From Oscillospiraceae bacterium (lineage in GTDB: Bacteria > Bacillota > Clostridia > Oscillospirales > Oscillospiraceae): a DNA stretch of 63,928 nucleotides. The translations under genes were made by a program, and so were the position numbers. The stretch is taken from contig CACZKM010000005.1 of NCBI GenBank assembly GCA_902781745.1, positions 1 to 63,928 of the forward strand, written 5' to 3'. Shown one piece after another: positions 7,707-15,146 of this stretch. Positions within the stretch are counted from its first letter, which is position 1, and each line of letters begins with the position of its first letter. The notes beneath the pieces are model-generated. The model ran no database searches and was not told where the DNA came from. It saw nothing but the letters and a program-made list of their open reading frames with translations.

Positions 7707-9311
7707 ATGCTCCGCATCCAGAACTTGATTTTGCCCCCCGGCAGCGGCCCGGACGAGTTGAAGGAAGCCGCGGCCCGGGCGCTGGGCGTCTCGCCGGATG
7801 AACTCCGCGTCTGTGTTCCGGTGCGGCAGTCCATCGACGCGCGAAAAAAGAGCGACGTTCACTATGTCATGACGGCGGACGTCACCCTGGATAAGGAGGA
7901 GGCGGTCCTCCGCCGGACGAAGAACCGGAACATCCAGCGCCGCCCGGCCCGGCAGCCCTATCTCCTCCCCGCCGTTACCCGGGAAAGCAGCCTTCCCCCC
8001 GTGGTGGTGGGCAGCGGGCCGGCGGGCCTGTTTGCCGCCCTGTGTCTGGCCCGGGCCGGTCTGCGTCCCATTCTTCTGGAGCGGGGCCAGCCTCTGGAGC
8101 GCCGGGTGAAGGACGTGGAAGCCTTCTGGAAGGGGGGCGACCTGGACCCGGAGTCTAACGTCCAGTTCGGCGAGGGCGGCGCGGGGACCTTCTCCGACGG
8201 CAAGCTTACCACCGGCACCCATGACCCCCGGCTGTCCCATGTGATGGAGACCTTCGTAGCCTTCGGCGCGCCGGAGGACATCCTCTGGCAGCACAAGCCC
8301 CATGTGGGTACCGACGTCCTCCGGGTGGTGGTGAAAAACCTGCGGGAGGAATTGAAGCGCCTGGGGGCGGAGGTGCGGTTCGGCCATAAGCTCACCGGCG
8401 TGACGGCGGAAGGGGACCGGCTGAAAGGCGTGACCGTCCGGGATGGTCCGTCAGAATATACCCTGCCCTGCGACGCCCTGATCCTGGCTCCCGGCCACTC
8501 AGCCCGGGATACCTTCCGGATGCTCCGGGACGCCGGGGCCAAGATGGAGCAGAAGCCCTTTGCCATCGGCGTTCGCATCGAGCACCTGCAGGCGGCCATC
8601 AGCGAGGCCCAGTTCGGCTCGGTCTGGGAGCAGCTCCCCCCGGCGGATTACAAGCTGGCCTGCCACCTGCCCAACGGCCGGTCGGCCTACAGCTTTTGCG
8701 TCTGCCCCGGGGGACAGATCGTGGCCGCGGCATCCCAGCCCGGCGGCGTGGTCACCAACGGCATGAGCAACCGGGCGCGGGACGGAGACTACATCAATGG
8801 AGGCTTTTTGGTGAACGTCCGGCCTGAGGACTTCGGCGGCCCGGACCCCTTGGCCGGCGCGGCCTTCCAGCGGGTCTGGGAGGAGAAGGCGTATCAGTTC
8901 GGACGGCCGGGTTACGCCGCCCCTGCCCAGCGGGTGGGGGACTTCCTCCGAGGGACGGCCAGCGCCGATTCCCTGAAAAACCGCAGCACCTACCGCCCGG
9001 CGGTGCACTTCGGAGACCTGCGGGCGGTCCTGCCGGATTTTGTCACCGATACCCTGGCCCAGGCCCTGCCCCAACTGGACCGAAAGCTCCGCGGCTTTGC
9101 CGCCCCCGACGCCCTGATGGTGGGGGTGGAGACCCGGTCCTCCTCCCCGGTGCGCCTGGTGCGGGACAAGACCCTCCAGTCCAACCTTCGGGGGCTCTAT
9201 CCCTGCGGAGAGGGGGCGGGCTACGCCGGCGGCATCGTCTCGGCGGCGGTGGACGGCATCCGGGTGGCCGAGGCGGTGGCCCATCCGGTCACGGACCTGG
9301 AATCGGTATGA
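7707..9311 (+). CDS. NAD(P)/FAD-dependent oxidoreductase (COG2509 type)
   Basis: A 534-residue soluble flavoprotein. The FAD-binding motif VVGSGPAGLFAALCLARAG with a closing LLERG starts at about residue 98, after an N-terminal domain of about 95 residues (LRIQNLILPPGSGPDELKEAAA) typical of COG2509 proteins. The second FAD-contact segment YPCGEGAGYAGGIVSAAVDGIRVAEA is near the C-terminus. The substrate is unknown for this family. The protein is often annotated as an uncharacterised FAD-dependent dehydrogenase. It is transcribed from its own promoter, and glnS follows with its own promoter. Confidence 0.85.
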   Translation: MLRIQNLILPPGSGPDELKEAAARALGVSPDELRVCVPVRQSIDARKKSDVHYVMTADVTLDKEEAVLRRTKNRNIQRRPARQPYLLPAVTRESSLPPVVVGSGPAGLFAALCLARAGLRPILLERGQPLERRVKDVEAFWKGGDLDPESNVQFGEGGAGTFSDGKLTTGTHDPRLSHVMETFVAFGAPEDILWQHKPHVGTDVLRVVVKNLREELKRLGAEVRFGHKLTGVTAEGDRLKGVTVRDGPSEYTLPCDALILAPGHSARDTFRMLRDAGAKMEQKPFAIGVRIEHLQAAISEAQFGSVWEQLPPADYKLACHLPNGRSAYSFCVCPGGQIVAAASQPGGVVTNGMSNRARDGDYINGGFLVNVRPEDFGGPDPLAGAAFQRVWEEKAYQFGRPGYAAPAQRVGDFLRGTASADSLKNRSTYRPAVHFGDLRAVLPDFVTDTLAQALPQLDRKLRGFAAPDALMVGVETRSSSPVRLVRDKTLQSNLRGLYPCGEGAGYAGGIVSAAVDGIRVAEAVAHPVTDLESV

Positions 9312-9341
9312 CAGGAAATTGCAGGTTTTCACCGGCAGCGG

Positions 9342-9371
9342 TTGCATTTTGCCCGGCGTCTGGTGTATAAT
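9342..9371 (+). promoter_or_regulatory. Promoter of glnS
   Basis: TTGCAT (9342-9347), 18-bp spacer, perfect TATAAT (9366-9371). Confidence 0.7.
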
Positions 9372-9411
9372 AACTCGTTATGATTTGACTATCACAGAGG
9401 AGGGGCGAACC

Positions 9412-11103
9412 ATGGCGGAAGAGACCATGAGCACCAATTTTATCCACGCGATCATCGAAGAGGAATTACAGCCCGGCGGCCGGTGCGAGGGAAAGCGGGT
9501 CCACACCCGGTTCCCGCCGGAGCCCAACGGCTATCTCCATATCGGCCACTGCAAGGCCCTGACCATCGACTTCGGCACGGCGGAGAAGTACGGCGGCATC
9601 TGCAACCTGCGGATGGACGACACCAACCCCGCCAAGGAGGACACCGAGTACGTGGACGCCATCCAGGAGGACATCCACTGGCTGGGCTTCGACTGGGACG
9701 ATCGGTTCTACTACGGTTCGGACTATTTTGAGCGGACCTACGAGCTGGCGGTGGATCTCATCAAGAAGGGCCTGGCCTATGTCTGCGAGCTCACCCCCGA
9801 CCAGTTCCGGGAATACCGGGGGGACACCTCCACCCCGGCCAAGAGTCCCTGGCGGGACCGTCCCGTGGAGGAGAACCTGGACCTCTTTGCGCGGATGAAG
9901 AACGGCGAGTTCCCCGAGGGCAAGTACACCCTCCGGGCCAAGATCGACCTGGCCTCCGGCAACTTCAATATGCGGGACCCCGTCCTCTACCGCATCCGGT
10001 ACATCGAGCACCACCGGCAGGGGACCAAGTGGTGCATCTTCCCCATGTACGACTTTGCCCACCCCATCCAGGACGCCCTGGAGGGCATCACCCACTCCCT
10101 GTGCTCCCTGGAGTATGAGAACCACCGGCCCCTGTACGACTGGGTGGTCCAGCACTGCGACGTGCCCAGCGTTCCCCGGCAGATCGAGTTTGCCCGCCTG
10201 GGCATCAACTACACCGTCATGTCCAAGCGGAAGCTCCGCCTGCTGGTGGAGACCGGCCGGGTCAGCGGCTGGGACGATCCCCGGATGCCCACCCTCTGCG
10301 GCCTGCGCCGGAGAGGCTACACCCCCAAGTCCATCCGGAACTTCTGCGAGCGCATCGGCGTGTCCAAGGTGGACTCCACCGTGGACTGGGCCTTCCTGGA
10401 GGCCTGCCTCCGGGAGGACCTCAACGAGAGCGCCCGCCGGGTCATGGGCGTCCTGCGCCCGGTGAAGCTCACCGTGACCAACTACCCCGAGGGCCAGTCC
10501 GAGGAAGTTGAGGTGGAGAACAACCCCGTGGACCCCGAGGCCGGCACCCGGATGGTGCCTTTCTCCCGCCACCTCTACATCGAGGCCGACGACTTCATGG
10601 AGGAGCCGGTGCCCAAGTACAAGCGCCTGACCCCCGGCGGTCTGGAATGCCGTCTGAAGGGCGCCTATATCATCCGCTGCACCGGCTGCGTCAAGGACGA
10701 GGCGGGCAACGTGGTGGAGGTCCTCTGCGAGTACGACCCCGACTCCAAGGGCGGCAACCCCGCCGACGGCCGGAAGATCAAGGGAGCCGCCATCCACTGG
10801 GTGGACGCCGCCACCGCCGTGGACGCCGAGGTCCGGCTGTATGACTACCTCTTCAGCGACCCCGAGCCTGACGGCGGCGACAAGGACTTCCTGGAGTGCC
10901 TGAATCCCGACAGCCTCACCGTCCTCACCGGCTGCAAGGTGGAGCGGAGCCTGGCCCAGGCCGCCATGCCCGAGAAGGGCAAGACCGCCACCGCCTTCCA
11001 GTTCATGCGTCAGGGCTACTTCTGCCTGGACAACCGGGACGCGTCCCCGGACCACCTGGTCTTCAACCGCAGCGTCTCTCTGAAGGACAGCTTCAAAAAA
11101 TAA
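9412..11103 (+). CDS. glnS: Glutamine--tRNA ligase
   Basis: A 563-residue class I aminoacyl-tRNA synthetase. The HIGH motif is in RFPPEPNGYLHIGHCKAL and the KMSKS-like motif is VMSKRKL; NYTVMSKRK and the C-terminal beta-barrel anticodon domain (RPVKLTVTNYPEG onward) match GlnRS rather than GluRS. Most Firmicutes lack GlnRS and make Gln-tRNA through GatCAB, so this gene points to one of the clostridial lineages that acquired it. The ATG at 9412 follows GAGGAGGGG. No T-box is present in the short leader. Confidence 0.93.
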   Translation: MAEETMSTNFIHAIIEEELQPGGRCEGKRVHTRFPPEPNGYLHIGHCKALTIDFGTAEKYGGICNLRMDDTNPAKEDTEYVDAIQEDIHWLGFDWDDRFYYGSDYFERTYELAVDLIKKGLAYVCELTPDQFREYRGDTSTPAKSPWRDRPVEENLDLFARMKNGEFPEGKYTLRAKIDLASGNFNMRDPVLYRIRYIEHHRQGTKWCIFPMYDFAHPIQDALEGITHSLCSLEYENHRPLYDWVVQHCDVPSVPRQIEFARLGINYTVMSKRKLRLLVETGRVSGWDDPRMPTLCGLRRRGYTPKSIRNFCERIGVSKVDSTVDWAFLEACLREDLNESARRVMGVLRPVKLTVTNYPEGQSEEVEVENNPVDPEAGTRMVPFSRHLYIEADDFMEEPVPKYKRLTPGGLECRLKGAYIIRCTGCVKDEAGNVVEVLCEYDPDSKGGNPADGRKIKGAAIHWVDAATAVDAEVRLYDYLFSDPEPDGGDKDFLECLNPDSLTVLTGCKVERSLAQAAMPEKGKTATAFQFMRQGYFCLDNRDASPDHLVFNRSVSLKDSFKK

Positions 11104-11134
11104 GAGAGAAATCCCGGAAACAGATCGGTTTTTC

Positions 11135-11163
11135 TTGCAGACTGTCGAATAATCTGCTATACT
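11135..11163 (+). promoter_or_regulatory. Promoter of the seven-helix membrane protein gene
   Basis: TTGCAG (11135-11140), 17-bp spacer, extended TGC-TATACT (-10 at 11158-11163). Confidence 0.75.
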
Positions 11164-11224
11164 ATATCTGTTATGGATATCTCTCGGAGCGGATTTCCGC
11201 CCCAATAGGAGTGTTTGCACCGTT

Positions 11225-12028
11225 ATGAAAAAGTACGATTCCAAAGCAGGGAAGAGCCTCCCCCAGGACCTGCAGGCCCGCCGGCAGATGGAGGACCGCA
11301 TTTTCAACCGGATGCTGGTCTGGCTGGCGGTGGCCGCAGTGGCGGAGATCTTCTTTGTGATCGTCAACCGGTTCTATGTCCACGCCCGGGCCGGTGAGAT
11401 CAATGCCATGGTGGCGTGGCACAACGTCCTGTTTGCCCTCCTCTTCGTGGGTCTGGCCCTCTTTGTGGTCTGCCTGCTGTGGGGAAGATCGAAGCGGGCG
11501 AAGGGGATCGACACGATCCTGCCCTACGCCATGGCCGGCGGCTTCCTGGTCCTGGGGCTGGGCTCCATCGCCATCCGGCTGGACCACAACGCCTCCCATC
11601 TGGTGCTGGGCGTGATTCCCGGCCTGGCCATCCTGGTCATCATCTTCTACCTCTATCAGAAGGAATTCTTCCCCTGCGCCCTGGTCAGCGCCCTGGGGAT
11701 CCTGGCCCTGATCATGTACCGGATCAGCGGTGAGGCGGGAAAGGAGTACATCCTGGGCCTGGCCCTGACCCTCATCGTGGCCGGCGTCTGCCTGCTGCTG
11801 ATGCTGACCCTGAAGAAGAACGAAGGCGTCATGACCCTCAGGGGAAAGCCCGTGCAGGTCCTCTCCGGAGAGGCCAACTATGTGCCCTACTTCATCACCG
11901 TGGTGGTGGCCCTGCTCATCACCCTGTGCCCCCTGGCCCTGGGCGGCGCGGCGGCTTACTACGGCATCTGGGCCCTGGGCGCCTGGGTGTTCATCCTGGC
12001 GGTGTACTTCACCTCCAAGCTCATGTGA
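11225..12028 (+). CDS. Integral membrane protein of unknown function
   Basis: A 267-residue protein. After a polar N-terminus of about 32 residues there are about seven hydrophobic segments (for example LVWLAVAAVAEIFFVIVNRF, VLFALLFVGLALFVVCLLW, AILVIIFYLY, YFITVVVALLITLCPLAL, IWALGAWVFILAVYFTSKL). No family is recognised. AGGAG lies 13 bases before the ATG. It stands alone between its promoter and a strong terminator. Confidence 0.75.
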   Translation: MKKYDSKAGKSLPQDLQARRQMEDRIFNRMLVWLAVAAVAEIFFVIVNRFYVHARAGEINAMVAWHNVLFALLFVGLALFVVCLLWGRSKRAKGIDTILPYAMAGGFLVLGLGSIAIRLDHNASHLVLGVIPGLAILVIIFYLYQKEFFPCALVSALGILALIMYRISGEAGKEYILGLALTLIVAGVCLLLMLTLKKNEGVMTLRGKPVQVLSGEANYVPYFITVVVALLITLCPLALGGAAAYYGIWALGAWVFILAVYFTSKLM

Positions 12029-12042
12029 TCAAGAGTTACCCA

Positions 12043-12074
12043 GAGGGGACGGCAGCGCCGTCCCCTCGTTTTTT
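12043..12074 (+). terminator. Rho-independent terminator
   Basis: GAGGGGACGGC pairs perfectly with GCCGTCCCCTC, followed by GTTTTTT. Confidence 0.9.
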
Positions 12075-12086
12075 GTTGGATTCTCG

Positions 12087-12116
12087 TTGACAACAGAACA
12101 GCCCTTGTGCCATAAT
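12087..12116 (+). promoter_or_regulatory. Promoter of the SLH-domain protein gene
   Basis: Consensus TTGACA (12087-12092), 18-bp spacer, extended TGC-CATAAT (-10 at 12111-12116). Confidence 0.75.
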
Positions 12117-12186
12117 AAATAAGGTAGAGAATCATTTGCTCCTCTCCGCCCGTCCGGGCAGGGATGGGCCCATAAGGGGAGATACT

Positions 12187-13260
12187 ATGAAGACGATGCG
12201 ATCCATCCGTTCACAAGCCGCCTGGCTCCTTTGCCTTCTGCTGGCGGTGGGATTTGTAGCCCAGCTCCTTGTCCTGCCCGTCTCGGCGGCGACGAACTTT
12301 ACCTACCAGCACGACCCGCGGCTGAACTCCAAGGTCATGGAGGACGTGGTGCTGGACCCCGACGCCCCCTATGGCTATAAACCAAGCACCACCGGCAGCC
12401 TGCGGGAATACGCCGAGAATTTCGACTGGGACGACCCCGTGGCGGTGGCCAAGGGCCGGCAGGAGCGGATCGCCTACCACACCAGCGTCCGCACCATGTA
12501 TGACATGCTCCTGCAAATGAAGGACCAGGGAAAGTCCATGGAAGAGATCGCCCGGGCGGTCAGCGCGGAGCGGAACGCCCTGCGCATCGCCTCCTATGAA
12601 GGGGACCCCGAGGGGCTGGCCGCCATGAAGGCCCGGAATCTGGCGGTTTACGGCCGGGAGGAGGGCCCCACCCCCGACGAGATGTATGAGAAATACGGCG
12701 CCTGGGAGACCGTGATCGAGAAGGCCTTCAGCGTCAACATGGGTATGGACGTCTGCCTGGGCCTGTACGACGAGTATTATCCCATCTACCTGGCCCTGGG
12801 GCAGATCCCCGACGAGGAGACCCAGGTCTCTACCCGGGAGTTTGCCGTTGCCTCCTTCGTCCGGTCCATCGGCATGGACACGACCTCTGCCAGCGACAGC
12901 GTCCTGGCTCCCTTCACCGACGCGGAGAAGATCACCCCCTGGTTCCGGACCGAGATGGCCACAGCCGTGGCCGGCGGGATCATCAAGGGCTATGACACCG
13001 GCGTTCTCTGTCCCGGCGAGGGCATCCGCCGCATCGAAGCCTTCGTGATCCTCTCCCGCTGCCTGCCTGACCTGCAGGCGGACCGGGAGGCCATCCCCTT
13101 CACCGATGTGCCCGCCTGGGCCAAGGCCGACCTGGACCGCCTCAGCGGGGCGGGCCTGGTCCTGGGCTACGGCAACAACACCCTGGGCGCCGACGACCAG
13201 CTAACGGTGGAGCAGGTGGGCATCCTGGCCGCCCGGCTGCAGCTCATGCTGGACCTGTAA
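12187..13260 (+). CDS. Secreted S-layer homology (SLH) domain protein
   Basis: A 357-residue exported protein. A signal peptide (basic start, hydrophobic AWLLCLLLAVGFVAQLLVLPV, cleavage likely after SAA near residue 34) is followed by a helical region of unknown function. The C-terminal part, from about residue 215, has SLH-like repeats (VASFVRSIGMD; ITPWFRTEMATAVAGGIIKGYDTG; VPAWAKADLDRLSGAGLVLGYGNNTLGADD). SLH domains anchor proteins to pyruvylated cell-wall polymers. The ATG at 12187 starts the signal peptide and follows AAGGGGAG. Confidence 0.8.
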   Translation: MKTMRSIRSQAAWLLCLLLAVGFVAQLLVLPVSAATNFTYQHDPRLNSKVMEDVVLDPDAPYGYKPSTTGSLREYAENFDWDDPVAVAKGRQERIAYHTSVRTMYDMLLQMKDQGKSMEEIARAVSAERNALRIASYEGDPEGLAAMKARNLAVYGREEGPTPDEMYEKYGAWETVIEKAFSVNMGMDVCLGLYDEYYPIYLALGQIPDEETQVSTREFAVASFVRSIGMDTTSASDSVLAPFTDAEKITPWFRTEMATAVAGGIIKGYDTGVLCPGEGIRRIEAFVILSRCLPDLQADREAIPFTDVPAWAKADLDRLSGAGLVLGYGNNTLGADDQLTVEQVGILAARLQLMLDL

Positions 13261-13278
13261 ACGAATATCGGAGAACAA

Positions 13279-13306
13279 GGCCCCATCTGGCAGCGGATGG
13301 GGCTTT
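13279..13306 (+). terminator. Probable terminator after the SLH gene
   Basis: GCCCCATC pairs with GATGGGGC, followed by only three Ts, so termination may be incomplete. Confidence 0.55.
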
Positions 13307-13389
13307 GCCTATGGGGAGAAAAGGGGGAGAGGGCCCCGCTGTATCTGGCGAAAAGGACAGAAGCTATACAAAAAAACCGTGATTGGTTA

Positions 13390-13418
13390 TTGAGAATCCA
13401 TAAGGTTTCTGCTATAAT
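13390..13418 (+). promoter_or_regulatory. Promoter of the pilin-like cluster
   Basis: TTGAGA (13390-13395), 17-bp spacer, extended TGC-TATAAT (-10 at 13413-13418). Confidence 0.8.
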
Positions 13419-13495
13419 CAGGCTAAGTAACTATATGCTGTACTCTGTATCACTGCGCCTAAAAATCCACCAACCCACAAGGGGGCGATGACAAT

Positions 13496-14176
13496 ATGAA
13501 TTTGATCCATCATAAGCTGCGCTCCCGGAGGGGTGCGTCGATCTCCTTCGCGCTGTTGCTGTTCCTGGTGTGCGCCGTCGTGGGGTCCGTGGTCCTGGTG
13601 GCCGGGACCGCCGCCGCCGGACGCATCAGCCAGGCCGCTGAGGCCGACCAGCGGTATTATAGTGTGACGTCGGCGGCGGAGCTGCTGAAAGGGCAGATAG
13701 AGGGAGATATGAATAGAGTAGTTATTACACAAGAAGATACGACGCCTATTACGGATGGAGTATTAGGGACAACTTCCAAGGGGTCCCCGCAGATTGGCGG
13801 GACAGTGATTACTCCTCCACTGACTTCTATCACACAGGATGCAGCATACCATATTTGGAAAGCGGAAAAGATTAATAATAAAGCGTTAACGCTAACGGCG
13901 ACAGAAGCAGGAACCGTCGTGAATGGTCTGGCGGTGAATATCAATGAAACAATGGAAAAAAAGTCTATTGTTGACGGGCTGCTTGAGGAATGGAGGCTTA
14001 CATTCACTCTGTCTGATACCGGAACTCAGCCGTATAAGCTTACCATGACATTCCAGGCACAGGTTGACAAGGATGTGGATTACCAAACGGCAGCGGATGC
14101 TGAGATTAAAACGACTACCCAGACGGTCACATGGTCTCTTGTGGATATTAGGCCAGTAGGAGGAGCGGAAACATGA
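13496..14176 (+). CDS. Pilin-like secreted protein without Glu5
   Basis: A 226-residue protein. A basic start (HHKLRSRRG) is followed by one hydrophobic helix (ASISFALLLFLVCAVVGSVVLVAGTAAAG), as in type IV pilin-like proteins. The glutamate normally at +5 after the cleavage glycine is missing (G-ASISF), a feature of minor pseudopilins of the GspK kind and of TadE-like proteins. The rest is a soluble domain of unknown fold. Base composition turns clearly AT-richer from about 13,690. Its stop overlaps the next start by four bases, so the genes are translationally coupled. Confidence 0.65.
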   Translation: MNLIHHKLRSRRGASISFALLLFLVCAVVGSVVLVAGTAAAGRISQAAEADQRYYSVTSAAELLKGQIEGDMNRVVITQEDTTPITDGVLGTTSKGSPQIGGTVITPPLTSITQDAAYHIWKAEKINNKALTLTATEAGTVVNGLAVNINETMEKKSIVDGLLEEWRLTFTLSDTGTQPYKLTMTFQAQVDKDVDYQTAADAEIKTTTQTVTWSLVDIRPVGGAET

Positions 14177-14550
14177 GATACAGGTTCTGGAAAAAGCTTC
14201 GGAGTCGTTCGGGAGAATCAATCGGAGAGACATTGGTGGCCCTTTTGATTTCTACAATGGGTATTATGTTACTGGCAGGGATGATTACTGCCAGTACGCG
14301 TATGGTAATTCAAAGCAGGGATGCTTTTGATGACTATTATGCCGTCAACAATGCCGTAGCTAAGCACGATGCTGAAGCAATAAATTCTTATTTTGAGAGC
14401 GGATCTGTTACAATTACAATTAAGGATTCGTCAAATAAGACGCTTTTGACTGTCCCAGACATTACATATTATAAAGATACCAAACTTGGAAGAAGCCCAG
14501 TGATTTCCTATGGTGTGCCGTATATATCGGGTGAAGGAGGTACACCATGA
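14173..14550 (+). CDS. Minor prepilin-like protein (PilV-like)
   Basis: A 125-residue protein with a type III signal: basic MRYRFWKKLRSRSG, cleavage after the glycine, then ESIGETLVALLISTMGIMLLAGMI with the conserved Glu at +5. The soluble part is short. It overlaps both neighbours by four bases. It is probably a minor pilin that primes or modifies a type IV-like pilus; no assembly ATPase or prepilin peptidase is in the window. Confidence 0.7.
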   Translation: MRYRFWKKLRSRSGESIGETLVALLISTMGIMLLAGMITASTRMVIQSRDAFDDYYAVNNAVAKHDAEAINSYFESGSVTITIKDSSNKTLLTVPDITYYKDTKLGRSPVISYGVPYISGEGGTP

Positions 14551-15134
14551 AAGGAAGGAAAAAGCTTTACAGCAAGTCAGGCTTTACTTTGGGAGAGGTT
14601 CTGGTTGCGATTATCATTCTGCTGATGATGTCAACTATAGTTGCAGCTGGTGTTCCTCTTGCAAAGCGTGCCTATGATAAAGTTACAGTGGGAGCAAACG
14701 CTGAGGTGCTTCTGTCCACTACTGTTACTGCCCTGCGGGACCAGTTAGGCACGGCACGAGAGGTTGAGACCCCGAACAACAAAACAATTACTTATTACAA
14801 TGCAGATACAAATAGTCGGTCAAAATTGTTTCTTGGGGATGCGGATGAGACAGACATTAAGAAGCAAGGGATTCTTTTGCAACCTTACAATGGCGACGAG
14901 TGGTATTTGAAGGATGAGGTATCAGGAGCCGGCGGTGTTCTATCGAGCGGTGACTGGCGGTTGGTATCCTCTGCAGCGGCAACAAACGGAATGTATGTTA
15001 CTTATGATTCGGTTGCCTATGACAATAGGAATGGGCTTGTCACCTTTACAGGTTTAAAAGTGAATTGGTCTTTGACAACATCAACTGCGCCCTCCATTGA
15101 TTCGTTAGTGATCCGTGTTATTGCAGCATCGTAA
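14547..15134 (+). CDS. Prepilin-like protein (type II/IV pilin family)
   Basis: A 195-residue protein with the classical prepilin motif SG/FTLGEVLVAIIILLMM (Glu +5). The C-terminal domain (about residues 50-195) is not recognised. It lies 12 bases before the large pilin gene. Together these genes resemble a pilus tip complex, by analogy with minor pilin clusters. Confidence 0.75.
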   Translation: MKGRKKLYSKSGFTLGEVLVAIIILLMMSTIVAAGVPLAKRAYDKVTVGANAEVLLSTTVTALRDQLGTAREVETPNNKTITYYNADTNSRSKLFLGDADETDIKKQGILLQPYNGDEWYLKDEVSGAGGVLSSGDWRLVSSAAATNGMYVTYDSVAYDNRNGLVTFTGLKVNWSLTTSTAPSIDSLVIRVIAAS

Positions 15135-15146
15135 GGTGGTGATACA

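Noticed and set aside
9466-11367. Long leftward frame antisense to glnS
   Set aside because: Val/His/Gly-rich antisense product without motifs; GlnRS motifs are intact on the other strand.
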